Source: Molanna angustata
Taxonomy: Eukaryota > Arthropoda > Insecta > Trichoptera > Molannidae
NCBI GenBank assembly: GCA_963576475.1
Contig: OY754975.1
Location: 20,524,646 to 20,588,645, forward strand
DNA: 64,000 bases
Direction: 5' to 3'
This document shows positions 1-13,000 of this stretch, in pieces; the first letter of the stretch is position 1; every line of letters begins with the position of its first letter. Position numbers and translations under genes: made by a program. The notes beneath the pieces are model-generated. The model had not been told where the DNA came from, made no database searches, and saw only the letters and a list, made by a program, of their open reading frames with translations.

Positions 1-2345
1 GATGTAGGATTTGAGCCCGGATTCATCCGCTGGATTCGCTCTTGCATAGATTGGAAAGGTATTAAAATGAGGTTATTCGCTACTGAATTTGTCATTGTCT
101 TTTTTTGTATTCAGCAGTTTAATAAAAAAATCATCATTAATATTGAATAGTATATTTTCTCTTTTCAACAAAATTTATAAAATCACAAATACATAGCTAT
201 TATAGAACTGGTATCTTCACATTTTTGTACTTGCAATTAATAAACTTTTGTTGCGAGTACAAAATTGTTGACTGTCATATAAAGTTTTATTTCATACAGA
301 GCAAACATGACTTAGGACACAATTATTACAAAATAAGCAAAAGGCATTCAAAATGCAATACAGATAAATCGATACTCATATCAAAATTATATTCATATTC
401 TTAACATACATTAAAACCTAATGATATTAAAAAATATTTTTTCAATAGTAAAATTTAAATTTTATAAAATTATGAACACATTTATTCAGGTAAAAATTCA
501 TTTCACTTATGAGAAAATTCTTTTGGTATTGGATATAATATTATCAGATTTATTTTACAACAAAGATCATGAGTCAATAGTACAAATTAGAGTTTGTTCA
601 GCATCGCAACATATACAAGGATAGTAAATTTTAGATAAATATGAAAAGATTCTGGGCAATTCCACGGAAAAGAAGATGTGATAAGATTTTTTGTGTGTAC
701 AATTTAAATTATTTTTTGTCAGCATGCTGTTTATCAATATTTTAGTGTGGTAATATCTTTTTCATTCATTTGATAACATTAAAGATGCAGTAGACAGATC
801 GGACGCAGCACATCAGATTATTGTTTGTATGGGAATCAATACAAGTGCTTCCACTGATCTATCGGCATCGCATTAGCTGGACACTAGCATTTGGGGTTCT
901 CTTCTGGACATTTTATTCTCATTTCAAAAGCAAATATATTCTCATAAAAATTGCACATATTTCATCAGTGACACAATTTTATAATTGTCATTTTTTTGTT
1001 TGCATTATTTTTTGAAATCTGATTCAACGTTATGACAATAAATTTATTTATTTATTGAGCATTTAATGTTTTTGTATTAATAAATATTTTTTTATGAGAA
1101 ATAGTTTACTAGGTTTATCAATAATCATAAAAAGAATAATAAAAATGACACATGCTATCTTAGAAGAACAATAAAAAAATAAGTAAAATTTTATGTTAAA
1201 TCACCTCTTTATTTTACGTCAGTGACTATGGAATTTCTGTGAACAAAATTTAATTCAAACAAATTTGGCACAAAAACAACATTAGAATTTATTCAGAAAC
1301 ATAATGTTTATTTTAAAAATTGAGTATAAAAATAGTACATTATATTAATGAAAAAAAACTTTTTAAATAACAGCAAGAGAAATAAAAAATTGAGCTAGGT
1401 ATAGAATACAATGAAAGTATAAGACAACATATTGTGATATGAAATATAGTATGTACAGCATTTTTTCTGCCATTGAACAATAATTAAATATTATATCCGA
1501 ATAGACAATATAAATGAGCAACACACATACAATTTGTCAGTAAACTATTGTACCTTTCAGGTATTAAATATAAAAATATATATTTAGAATTATAGTAAAT
1601 TGAGTATTATTATTAATTTATTATGAATCTTAAAGACTTATTTAAAAAAAAAAAATTGAATCATACAGTGAAATATTAATAAAGCCCAAGAAAAATAAAA
1701 AAAGTGACTACAAAAAAAAATGTGTAAACTAAGCACCTTCAGCAGCCATATTTATATTAAATAGCCATGCTATTTTTTATATTAGTAGTATAAAAAATAG
1801 CATGGAAAAGAGATTTCAAAAATGCATATTTTCAAGATATGCGATTGTTTGAATCATGAAAAAAGTGTACATTCTCCACAGAAAAAATTTTTTTGGAATC
1901 TATTTTTTTGGAATCTATTTTTTTTCTGAGAATAAAATGTGTAATATATATGAATTTCTAATATCTCTTTTATACAATTTCTCATAATACAGCCGTAGAA
2001 ATAGTTCAAGAATAAAAATAATAAATTATACATAGGGAAAAAATTCCTTGATTTGTCATCGAAAATGGTTAAAATAAAAAACATAACAAGAGTTATTTAA
2101 TCAAGTCAGAAAACAAATGAACCTGCTGAAGAAGTGCATTTATTTGACAGAATTTTCAATAATGACGTTTAACTGAATTATCAACAGTTTTGTACATTTT
2201 TTCTATCTCTTAGCTTTTATTATTCTTGGATCAACAAAATTCCACAACCATATACATATTAAAAAATAAAAAAATCATATAAAATAAAAAATTAAGGGTA
2301 GTGAGAACCATACAAACTATTTTGCATTTGAGACATGACCTTCAT
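1..2345. other. AT-rich sequence without recognised gene
   Basis: Only very AT-rich sequence with short spurious frames. Bases 1-60 faintly recall the tRNA-like head of a SINE in minus orientation, too weakly to call. Confidence 0.5.
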
Positions 2346-2379
2346 GATCAGTCGTGACCTTCGAAGGTCACGACTGATC
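2346..2379. repeat. Perfect 34-bp palindrome at the LINE 5' break
   Basis: Two 17-bp arms with no spacer, centred on TTCGAA. The right arm reads in frame with the LINE fragment. Confidence 0.95.
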
Positions 2380-2850
2380 TCTCATAAAACTAAAACCCTC
2401 ATTTACAAAACTCTTCTTATAGCGGTCACGAATAATGCATCAGAATGCTGGACATTGACCAAGAAGGACGAAAATGCATTGTTGGTGTACGAAAGGAAAA
2501 TACTTCGCAAAATATTTGGCCCTACCTGTGAAGGAGGATTTTGGAGGATCCGGTTTAACCATGAGTTGGAAATAATGTATGGCAAACCAAACATTGTCCA
2601 ATACATCAAAATACAACGTCTACGTTGGCTCGGACATGTTTGTAGAATGGAGGATAGCCGGGTCCCAAAGAAAGTATTGGACACTTGCCCTGAAGGAAGA
2701 AGAAGCAGAGGGAGACCTAGGATGAGATGGCTGGAGGACATTGAGGGTGATATAAGAGCGATCGGACAGACAAATTGGAGGAGACTTGTTGTCAACAGGG
2801 CGGGATGGAGGCAATTTCTTGAGGAGGCCAAGGCCCACACCGGGCTGTAG
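2346..2850 (+). mobile_element. 5'-truncated LINE, C-terminal end of reverse transcriptase
   Basis: An open frame to the TAG at 2848-2850 encodes the end of a LINE polyprotein: SHKTKTLIYKTL, SECWTLTKKDEN, RLRWLGHVCRMEDSRVPKKV, then RSRGRPRMRWLEDIEGDIRA. This is the familiar C-terminal tail of insect endonuclease/reverse-transcriptase elements. The fragment begins at a perfect 34-bp palindrome (2346-2379) whose right half is element coding sequence and whose left half is an inverted copy of it. Clade (RTE-like or CR1-like) is not settled. Confidence 0.85.
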
Positions 2851-5350
2851 CTTGATTCTGTATGAAACTGGTATGTGAAATTCTGATAATTTCATGAAGG
2901 TATATTTGGTCTAATAGAGGGTAAGAAAAGTATGAATATCACAAGTTGTCATTTTATTTGAAACGGTGTTGTTAAAATAAAAGTATATCAAAGAAAAAAC
3001 TGCTAAAGACACTAATTATTTCATTTTAAACTTTGAAAATGAGCTGTACATAATATCAAGCAAATGGAAACATGTATTTGACTGGTGAAGATTATAGAAT
3101 CCAAATAAAAAAATCTTTACCGGTGCGAAAATCATAACATATTCCATTTACTATGGATAAAAAAAATAACCCAAATCTATTTATAATAAATTTATTCAAT
3201 AACCTCCTTAATTATCGCACTTCAACCAGCTTGCACTCTACCAATGTTCCTGAGAGCAAATTTGATGTTGTATAATAAATGTAACACACTTTGCAAGAAT
3301 AGCACTAAGGCCCAATGAAAAAAAAAAAAAAATTAAAAATGTATTGATTATTTATATATAAATTTTCGGGAATTGCAATGACATTCACAAATCACCATCA
3401 TTATAGGGTACTTGTATGAATAGAGAATTGTGATCAAATGTTAAATATGATAATTACTATCATATAGATTAATTTATTTACTAGATGAGGTAGAATTCAG
3501 ATTACCTTATTTAAGTAGACCAGAAAGAAAAGAATATTCCAACTCAGAAAAATTAGTGGAATTCAGTTCATAAAAGAATCACGATCAAATCAATTTACAA
3601 CCAAATTAAGGATCAAATTATGACAAGTTTAGTTGGTTAATGTTTATGAAGTCTGGTGTAATATTTAATATTCATCAAAGTTCTGTGTGTAATAACTAAT
3701 TTTAACCCTAGGAAATTATTTGAGAAGCATAATGGTTAACAATAAATTTACACCAAGTACAATTAATATAACACAACAAAAATACACTTAAATAATATCT
3801 AGTTTGAAAGTCTGGAACAAATTGATTGTATTTAAATGAATTTAAATACAAATTTATTAATAAAGAAGTATTGTATTTTACTATTTAATTTCAGATTTCA
3901 ATTGCATATTACAGAATATTCCCTCATTTCTATCATTCCTGAAATTCACTAAAAAGAAAATGTAGTTATCGTTTTATAACAGGGTCCATTTTAAATATAA
4001 ACAATCATTATTCTATCGCTACGCATGTAATACATTTAATGATAACAACAGATTGACCAGTTATAATTGAGATGTCTTTTACAACAATATAAAAGTAAAT
4101 AAAACATGAAATAAACAACACAAAAGAAAATAACAAAATATTAACAGTTTACTTATTATAAAAAATGTCTCAAACTAATTGATACTTCAATATTTTTAAA
4201 TGATAATCATTAAACTATACACTGCAAATTACTAACATTCTGATTATATCAGACAATGCATATTACTATCAGAATTAATTATGACCGAAAACTAATCAAT
4301 AAACAGTTTTAACTCATTGATAATTGTAACATTTTTCAGTGACATAAAAAAAAATGAATCATTGAAACATAATTCCTATTTCAAGTCCACATTACTTAAC
4401 ATTTATTTTTAATTAATCTTCGATATGACATTTTTATATATTATGTTGTATAGCTCCCCTACAAAATAATATACTCACTTAAAAATAATGAATGATTTCA
4501 ATATCCCAAGTAACAGAAGTATTTTTTTATATAACATAATAAACATTAAATATACTATTTTTATAATTCATAAGAAAAATTAGAATTTTGAGGATAAAAA
4601 TCTAAACAAGCGTTTCACGCAATATAAATATTTTTATAATAATTTTTAATTACATGTAGAGCAATATTCTTTGAGAAATGGCAATTTTACGATAAATCTA
4701 TAGATGATCACGTTACTGTACATATTTTACATACTCTTAAATCTCAAGTAAATAAAAAGGCTACATAAATCACAGTCAAAGTTACTCTTTTGGCAGAAAT
4801 CCAGAATTGCAAACTAACTGGGCCCAAAATGTCAACAACTTTGAATAGAAATTATTATATGATAAATCTTCGTGAAATTTACAAAATATTTGTTAAATTA
4901 AAGGTATCGTCATTAAAGAATACATACCATACCTTTACATAGAAATTAAGAATGAAGAATGAACATTATCCTACGAAATATAAAAACTTATTTTAGGGCA
5001 AAATCTTTCACTTGTTCACTTTTTATCATGTTGCATTTAGAATTACGTGACAGAGATTTTGAAAAAAAAAAACAAGAAGTTTTTCTCTGGATTCCTGTCT
5101 TAACAGAGTTCAAAAAATATTTCATTACACAAATTACTTTTAAAAGTTATATTTTACAAATTGGTAATCAATTGTTTCAGTTCTAATTGGATGATTATCT
5201 AATTTACATATAAAATTATATCAATAAAAAACATGCAACTCTGATTTTTAACCAATTGCATTTTTGCTTAATAACATTTATTACTTACACTAAGTGATAA
5301 ACAGGTAATAATTTTTTTAAAAAAATTATTGAACAATATTTTATTTATTT
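2851..5350. other. AT-rich sequence without recognised gene
   Basis: Low-complexity A- and T-runs. No open frame, tRNA-like head or repeat unit that I can recognise. Confidence 0.5.
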
Positions 5351-5364
5351 AGTTTTTTTTTTTA

Positions 5365-5582
5365 TTTCATGTAGCTTCTCGGGCAACTAACAGGTACTAT
5401 GTCAAATATTAATTGAACACGCACCCAATAACAAGTTGCCACATTCTGGAGATTTACGATATTAATCGTCTCACAGATCCAGACTGAAAACACAATTAAA
5501 AACTGTATCTCCACCGGGAATCGAACCTGGGACCCTTGGATCAGCAGTCAGATACCCAACCAACTGAGCCACGAAGGCCGAC
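5365..5582 (-). mobile_element. SINE family A, near-complete copy
   Basis: On the minus strand the head reads TGGCTCAGTTGGTTGGGTAT and continues with GGTTCGATTCCCGGTGG, i.e. A-box and B-box like tRNA promoter elements. A unique body follows and ends with GTTAGTTGCCCGAGAAGCTA plus an A-rich tail. The same family recurs at 10630-10846 and 42505-42735. Confidence 0.85.
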
Positions 5583-5589
5583 AATATGA

Positions 5590-6853
5590 AAGGAAACAGA
5601 CATTTATGATAGAAATGCTTTTGAAATGACAGCAGGAAATGTTTTTTAAAATATGGATTCAATTTATTAGTTAAATTTCAAACAAAAATACACAATGACC
5701 AATCAATATTATTTTTATATTTTAACAAGAAATATTCAATTCTTTAGCAAGTCTAACTGCTTTTTACAGTTTTTGTCTCCATTATGAATATTTACAGAAG
5801 CAAAATGGGAATCAATTGATCAATCATAATCAAAGCATCTTAATACCTTCATGTATCAAAGCATGTCATAAAATATTATTTTTTATAAACATATATCCTC
5901 AAAAATATAGGTATTTACCTTTTTTAATAACTAAATTTTTAATATGTATTCCTTATACTTACTTAATTTCACTAATACATTTTATGAAGATGAATTAATT
6001 TTTACATTAATTGTTTTGTCCCAACATGATGAATCCAAGATTTATCAAAAATGGAAACCCTTTATATGTTTTTTGTACAAATTATATAAATATTTTCTGT
6101 CAATCTTATTATTCAAAATATAAAACAGAATATTATGTACAATGTTTAAATTGAAATAAGGAAACAAATAAATCCATACTACACTGAGATCATCTATGAA
6201 ATTGGTTCAACACTTAAAAATAAAAACAAACTAATTAATAAAAGGCACCAGGCAAATTGCATTTACCGAAATATGTTGAAATTCAAACAACAAATAATTC
6301 AATGGACAAAAATAAAAATAAAACATGCAGTCGAAATTAGCAACAATTATTATTTTAAATCAATTTAAAAAAATATAATTTGATGATTAAGTGCAGATAT
6401 GTCCAATTTTTACCTAAAGTGAGTTAAAATGCGCACGCAATTTTGCAGCGGCTAAAGATTGAATCTCCTGTTCAAATATCATTGGTCTACAATACCAATA
6501 ATGAGATATTAAAAAAAATAGGTATGTCAAAAGTCCATATTGTATGGACTCCAACTTTCAAACCCTGTTTTCTCAAAATTATGTAAAGTGGACATTTTAT
6601 ATCTGCGCTCTTAAACATATTCATGAAGTCAAAATACTTTATAATTTTTAGATATATACTTACCAATTTATAATCGGAAAACCAATCTATAAAAAATCAC
6701 ATATCCCTAAAACATTTTGTTTTTAAATACAACAATGGTAATCTTTTAGAATCGATTTATACAAAAAGATATTTTTATTTAGAACTTATTAACACATTTT
6801 ACAGTAGTGACATTAACAAATATCTTTATCTTAATGAGGTATAAATGTTGGTA
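5590..6853. other. NPRL2 3' UTR and downstream flank
   Basis: No second gene seen. The left part is AT-rich and the right end is presumably the NPRL2 3' untranslated region. Confidence 0.5.
6774..6779 (-). terminator. Candidate poly(A) signal for NPRL2
   Basis: Read on the minus strand this is AATAAA, about 75 nt after the NPRL2 stop codon. It is the nearest canonical hexamer, but such hexamers are common in this AT-rich sequence. Confidence 0.35.
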
Positions 6854-7039
6854 TTATTTCCAGATCATGGCAACACTCCGGTCTCTCTCAAACTGCTCTT
6901 CCAAGGAGGACATAGCTGTGCCGGTAACACAGCACATCTCGTCCAAGGAGACAAGTCCTGTATGAAGTTTACCATTGGGAGGACCCGCTGTTCCTACACC
7001 AACCCCATTCGCTCCTTCACAGTTGACAGACACCGGATA
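6854..7039 (-). CDS. NPRL2: NPRL2 coding exon 7 (terminal)
   Basis: The 186-nt exon has acceptor TTTTTAG and encodes 61 residues then TAA. It starts YPVSVNCEG, passes through a Gly-rich stretch (NGVGVGTAGPPNG) with no clear human counterpart, and ends with LHTGLVSLDEMCCVTG and a final IWK, aligned with human LYTGCHSYDEICCKTG and ICWK. Confidence 0.94.
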   Translation of the reverse strand, partial: YPVSVNCEGANGVGVGTAGPPNGKLHTGLVSLDEMCCVTGTAMSSLEEQFERDRSVAMIWK

Positions 7040-10000
7040 CTAAAAAGTAATTATTATACAATTAAAATCAGGGTTTCATAATCCTGAAAATGATCCATAA
7101 AATAACCAGAGATTGCTTTATTTCAAATAAATCTATTTCAAATGGTAATGCAAAATGAGTTTTTTTCAGTGATTTTTTTTTTCTCCTATTTTCATTTGAA
7201 ATACATCTCAATTTTATTCTTTTTTTTCTTAGACACTGTGATTTAAATTTTATTCAAACTGGCAACATTAGTCCTACATATAGGTTTATCTAAAATAAAT
7301 AATAAAATGTTTTAAAAATAAATATAAGACTGTATTATTTTTGCTCTTCCATTGTTTGACCTGAGAAATAATTTAGTAATTTGAATGCATTTTGAAAATA
7401 GAAATTTTGGATTTGAAATATTCATCTAAAAACCATTTTACATTTTCAAATGAAAAGTTTTGACTAATTTCCATTTTTACTTTTAAAATGTTTTGGGTAC
7501 CAATTTTACACATTTTTGAAATCAACAAAAAAAAACATATTGTTACCCATAAAATATATTAATTATTAGAATTTCTTTGTCAATTTACCTTTTGGTTCTA
7601 TATATTAATAAAATAAATCAATCAATAGAATTTATATTGTACTGACAAAATACATTGTTTTAATTCAAAATTTACGTAACCTTAAATTAATAAAATGTGT
7701 TTCTATCGTTATAAAATAAGTGAATAACAGTTGTCAGATTGGTTTGAAATTTAGACAGATAAATATTAGAAATCATTTATTTTAACCATAGATATAGTTG
7801 ATTCTCATAGATTTTCATATAATATACTAGATGGAATACTCCGTACAATAAGTGAGTCATGGTATATATCGCATGTTTGATATTTTGGTTGGCAAAATAT
7901 TGCAGTTTTCCTTACATTTCAACACTTCCTAGATAACTGTTCTCTAAATCATGAACAAAGTGTTTTTTTCGACAAATAAATTCGAAAACAATCAAGTTGT
8001 TAAAAATCCCGCAAAAAAAAGCCTCACTTCGATTCATAGTAAATTTGGTTACTGCGACAACTAGTATATTATAATGAAAATCTATGTTAAGTTAATTCTA
8101 TTTACATGTAAAAGAAACATGATTTTTCTATAGTGAATCAGTAAAAATCGACAAAATTTTGCTGTAAATTTCACAAATCACTAAATGCATTATATTATAA
8201 TTAGACAAGCATTCTTAAACCACAAATGTTTATTAAGTAAAAAAAAATGTAAAATCTTCCATATTGTATAGTTTAGACTCATCTTTTCTTGTATTTTAAA
8301 CGTCAAGTAGTAAAAATAAGTATGTCAATACATAATTTTTGACCTATATTTTGCTCCAGTAAATTTACCTTGCCATTGTTGATTTATGTAATAAGTATCA
8401 ACATAATAAAAGGCTGAGAAAACTACAAATATTATCATAATAATATGGCATACTGAATATACATAGGGCCAAGTAGTGAAGTGTTAAGTCAACACACACT
8501 ATGTATCTGTATATCCCTGATATGAGATAACACAATAAATATTTATTACAATAATTATGTTGCCATGCATAGATTTAATAATACAGAGAGAAGTGGATAT
8601 GATAAGCCAACTATTAATTATTTAAACACCAACTACTCATAACATGATAATTGCTTTCATATACAATCAATATTATTTATAGTGTAAGATCCCGCGGTAT
8701 AAAGGCTGATTTTTTTCTGTAATATCACAGCAGGTAACAACGATTGGATAATACGAACCCTGAGTAGTGGTGGCTTTCGGAGATAACAGCCTCTAAAGTG
8801 TTGAAAATTGCTATTTTAACAAGTTAGTATAAAGTGCAATTTTTTTTGTATATTTTTATATTTAGAAATCACATCTAGAGACAACAATTTATGAACGTAA
8901 TAGGATTATGAACTTCAACAATATTGAATTTTATACCATATTATTTGATAATAATAAAAGTATTTCAGTAGAGGATTTTTTAATGTAACTAAAAAAATTT
9001 AGCAACCTAAGAAATATTCTTTTATATAAAATCTATCAAGAGCGTTCTGTGTACATAATTACATCAGTTTATGAAGAATGTACATAGCATTATATTACAC
9101 ATGTATATTTGATAGGATTAACAAAAGAGTGTATACAAATGATAATCTTGTCAGACACCCTTGAGATAAGGAAATTATTATAATCTGTTTTATCAATGAC
9201 TAATGTACATATTGCTCTTTTAGTCTTATCAATATATTAAGGTACCTAAATAAAAATTGGCAAGGTTTATCAATTATCATTTTATTATTAGAATATTCTC
9301 TATCTACCCATAAATAAAATCTTAAACCTATCAATTTGTTTTTATTTTAGCCATACAAATAAAGAGACAAACAAAATAAAAATGCTGATGGGCAGGCGGG
9401 GTTACAAAGCTTTAAAAAATTGTTGAATTGAAATTGTCAAAGAGCCGACTCATGGAATTAGAAGGCAAAACGAACATTATGATGCAAAGTATTATGGCAC
9501 TCCCAGAAAACTGGAAAGGTAAAGGAAGTCCACTATCCATGTGGTGGGATAATATGAATAACGACACAAATAAAACCCAAATACCAGCCTCGACAATAAA
9601 GACAATCCTAGCGCTGAAATATTAGCCGAGCCAACCCTACATAAAATAGGACAAAGAAAAAATTAAGTGACATATAAAAAAATATAGCTCTTTTTCTTGA
9701 ATAGTATATAAACAGTGCGTAGTGCAAGGATATCTATCTATACATTGAATAGTATATAAACAGTGCGTAGTGCAAGGATATCTATCTATACATTGAATAG
9801 TATATAAACAGTGCGTAGTGCAAGGATATCTATCTATACATTGAATAGTATATAAACAGTGCGTAGTGCAAGGATATCTATCTATACATTGAATAGTATA
9901 TAAACAGTGCGTAGTGCAAGGATATCTATCTATACATTGAATAGTATATAAACAGTGCGTAGTGCAAGGATATCTATCTATACATTGAATAGTATATAAA

Positions 10001-13000
10001 CAGTGCGTAGTGCAAGGATATCTATCTATACATTGAATAGTATATAAACAGTGCGTAGTGCAAGGATATCTATCTATACATTGAACATATTTATTAGCTT
10101 CTAGCTGAAATAATGTGAAGGGTAAATCTTTTGGTAACAGGAAAATTTTTCAATTTCAAATTATTTTTTATTTTTTTTACCATGTTATGTTAGCAACATT
10201 TTTTTTTTATATAAATATGAATATGTCCTTGTAAAACAAGTACATATACATCTTCCTACGTTCCCTAAAATAAGCAAATAAATGCTTGTGCTATAGGTGA
10301 ACGAAATCGGTCGAGGCAGGATTTGAACTCGCGACCACTGGATTACTAGCCCAGTGCGCTAACCGCTCTGCCTTCGACCCATCTAAAATTCATATATTTA
10401 TACTGTCATCGTATTGTTTATTCCGTCGTTTCATATATTTAACTTTAGTCGTATTGTATATTCTACTGTTATCGTATTGTATATTCTACTGAAATATTAC
10501 TCTCCGCTACTATATAATAACAGAGTCATGATTTCACTATTTCAAGCATATTTAAAAAAATGTATATTATATTTGTATTGTTTAATGAATATGTAGTTCT
10601 TTATGTTAGACCACAAGCAATATTTTACTGCTCCTTTGTTGCTCTTCGGGCAACTAACAGATACTACATAATATGTCAAATATTAATTTAACATGTAACC
10701 AATAACATATTATAGCCACATTCTGGAGACTAATGATATTTATTCTCACTTATGATACAGATCCAGACTAAAATTACAATCAAAAATTTTCTACATCAGG
10801 AATCGAAATTGGGACCTTTCGCTCAGGGGCCAGAAATATACCAACCTTATATATCCTCCTAATGAGTCCCTGTAGCAGCCCAAACTGCACCAGCTTGCGT
10901 TCGTTGATACCCAGAGCTTGAGGGTTGTATCTGATGCACAAATCTCTGACTGTTGTGCCGTAGCTCATACCAGCGTACATACACAGGATACTCTTCAATG
11001 AAGCAGGTTGTCGTCCTGTCATACAAAATAAATTTTAACTAAGTTTTGCAATATTCTTTCTACGCAATCATTTTTACTGCATGACAGTGTTTTCACCACT
11101 CATTTAGAAAAAAACAAAATATCCAAAAATATGTGAAAGTATTGTATATTTATTTTAAATTAATATACCCTTGTTAAAAAATTACACATACATCTTCCTA
11201 CATTCCCTAAATTAAGCATAAAATGAATGAATATTGTGGGATTTGAACTTGCCATCACTGAATTATCATGTCATCTATATTCAATAAATAAATGAGATAT
11301 AAATTTAATGAATAAATGATAGATGTATTTTAGGAAAAATAATATGTCTTGTAACAAGTAAGATATACATCTTCAAACATTCACTAAACTAACGCGACAT
11401 CCTACGTAGGCGATTCAATGAGAACGGGAAGCGGCGCGAAAATAACAAACAGTCGGTAACTATGAAAGTGTCCTACGTTACCAACCGCGAGTAGGGTACG
11501 GTACGGCTCGGCGCGATGCGAAGCGAACGCGATCAGTTGGTTTGATATTTTCGCGCGAATTGGATGCGGTGCCATAGTTTTTTTTTGTTAAGTATATTGT
11601 CAGAAGTGCGATTCGCGCACACATAGGATAGAGCCGCCGCATCGCTTCACAATCGCGTTTGCTTTGAATCGCCTATGTAGGACGTCATGTAAGCATAAAT
11701 GATTGTACTACTTATAGATAAATGAAATCGGTCGACGCATAATTCGAACTCGCGACCACTGGATTTAACCTAGCGCGCTAACCCCTCTACTAATATAAAT
11801 TTAATAAATAATTGATAGATTTAATAACTTAATGATACATATTTAATAGGTAAATGATAGATATAGATTTAATAAATAATTGAATTATAGAATAATTACC
11901 TGATCGAGAGCAGTAATGTATACACTGTGTCTGAAGCCCTTTACAGAGAGCCAACTGTCTCAGTTTGGGAGTGGCACAGTAGACTGCGCAGTATTGGAAT
12001 ATGGGCACAAGAGTCACCACACCATAATACACCAGGTTCTGGACGCACGCCTTGACAAGATTAGTTTCCACGTCGGCCAACGCAGCAATCTTCGCCACGT
12101 GATTGAACCCGTCAATGTATGGAAGAATCTACACAAATCAAATTGTTCCATAGTTGAATATGTTGGAATATGTAAACTTTTATAGATAACATTAAGGATA
12201 GGCTAATGGATAAAGATTACCAAAAAGATTCTTAGAGGGGCCATCCAAGAGGCTAAAGAGGTTGCGATGGGAGGACAATATTGTAAGAGATGCATTTCAA
12301 TTTCTAGATGCAGCAAACTGGTGGGTCGCAGCAAGAGAGTAGAGTTTGGAGGAAGTTGCTGGAGGGCAAGGCTCGAATGAGAAGAATGAATAAAGAGACT
12401 TAAATTTATATGACCAAACTCAAAACACACAATTATAACAAAATTTGACATTCAAACGAGGAGATAATTTATTTACCTATAGACTTAATATAACAAATTA
12501 AGAAAAAAAATTTTGTGAACCACTCCTGAGTGAATATATCAGTGTATGTTCAGACAAAGGAGCGGTTCTGCGACACTGAATATATATTTACCTGATTAGT
12601 GGTTAGATCCCACTGATCTGGCACAAAGGTATCTCTGGTGAAAAGGAAGACAGGCACCTGATGGTCTTGAACTGGAGCTGGGTCGGAGCTCACCCTCACT
12701 ACTGTTAGGTGGGTTGTGGTGGTGCCCTCTGTAGATAAATAAAATGGCCATCAGTTGTTATTTTGTATCTGCTTATATTTGACATACCTACATACTTTTG
12801 AGAAAAATAATTTGAAATTTAATAAATTATTCATTTTATTGAAAACCTAGTGTTAAAAAATATTTGAGTTTACAAAAAAAACAACTTTTCAATAGATGGC
12901 GTTACAAAAAGGTTTCTTTGTTACTTCATAGATGGCGATAGTAAAAACAGCTTATTTTCAAACTATCAGTTTCTCATTATTAAAATATATAGAACTTTCA

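Larger units (their letters stand above)
7040..10845 (-). other. NPRL2 intron 6
   Basis: Holds a MITE (7807-8086), the 48-bp satellite (9697-10080) and two SINEs. The interval 8087-9690 is otherwise featureless. A 65-codon frame at 9428-9625 resembles no family I can name. Confidence 0.85.
11016..11899 (-). other. NPRL2 intron 5
   Basis: Consists largely of two decayed SINE B copies, one of them split by a MITE. Confidence 0.85.

Noticed and set aside
9697..10080. Regular repeats resembling a CRISPR array
   Set aside because: The units are contiguous and wholly identical with no variable spacers, and the sequence is eukaryotic. It is a satellite.
10310..10380. tRNA genes suggested by A-box and B-box like sequences (also at 5520, 31440, 42510, 44960, 45540, 61200)
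   Set aside because: Each is the head of a multi-copy SINE with a conserved non-tRNA body and tail. No clean cloverleaf stands alone.
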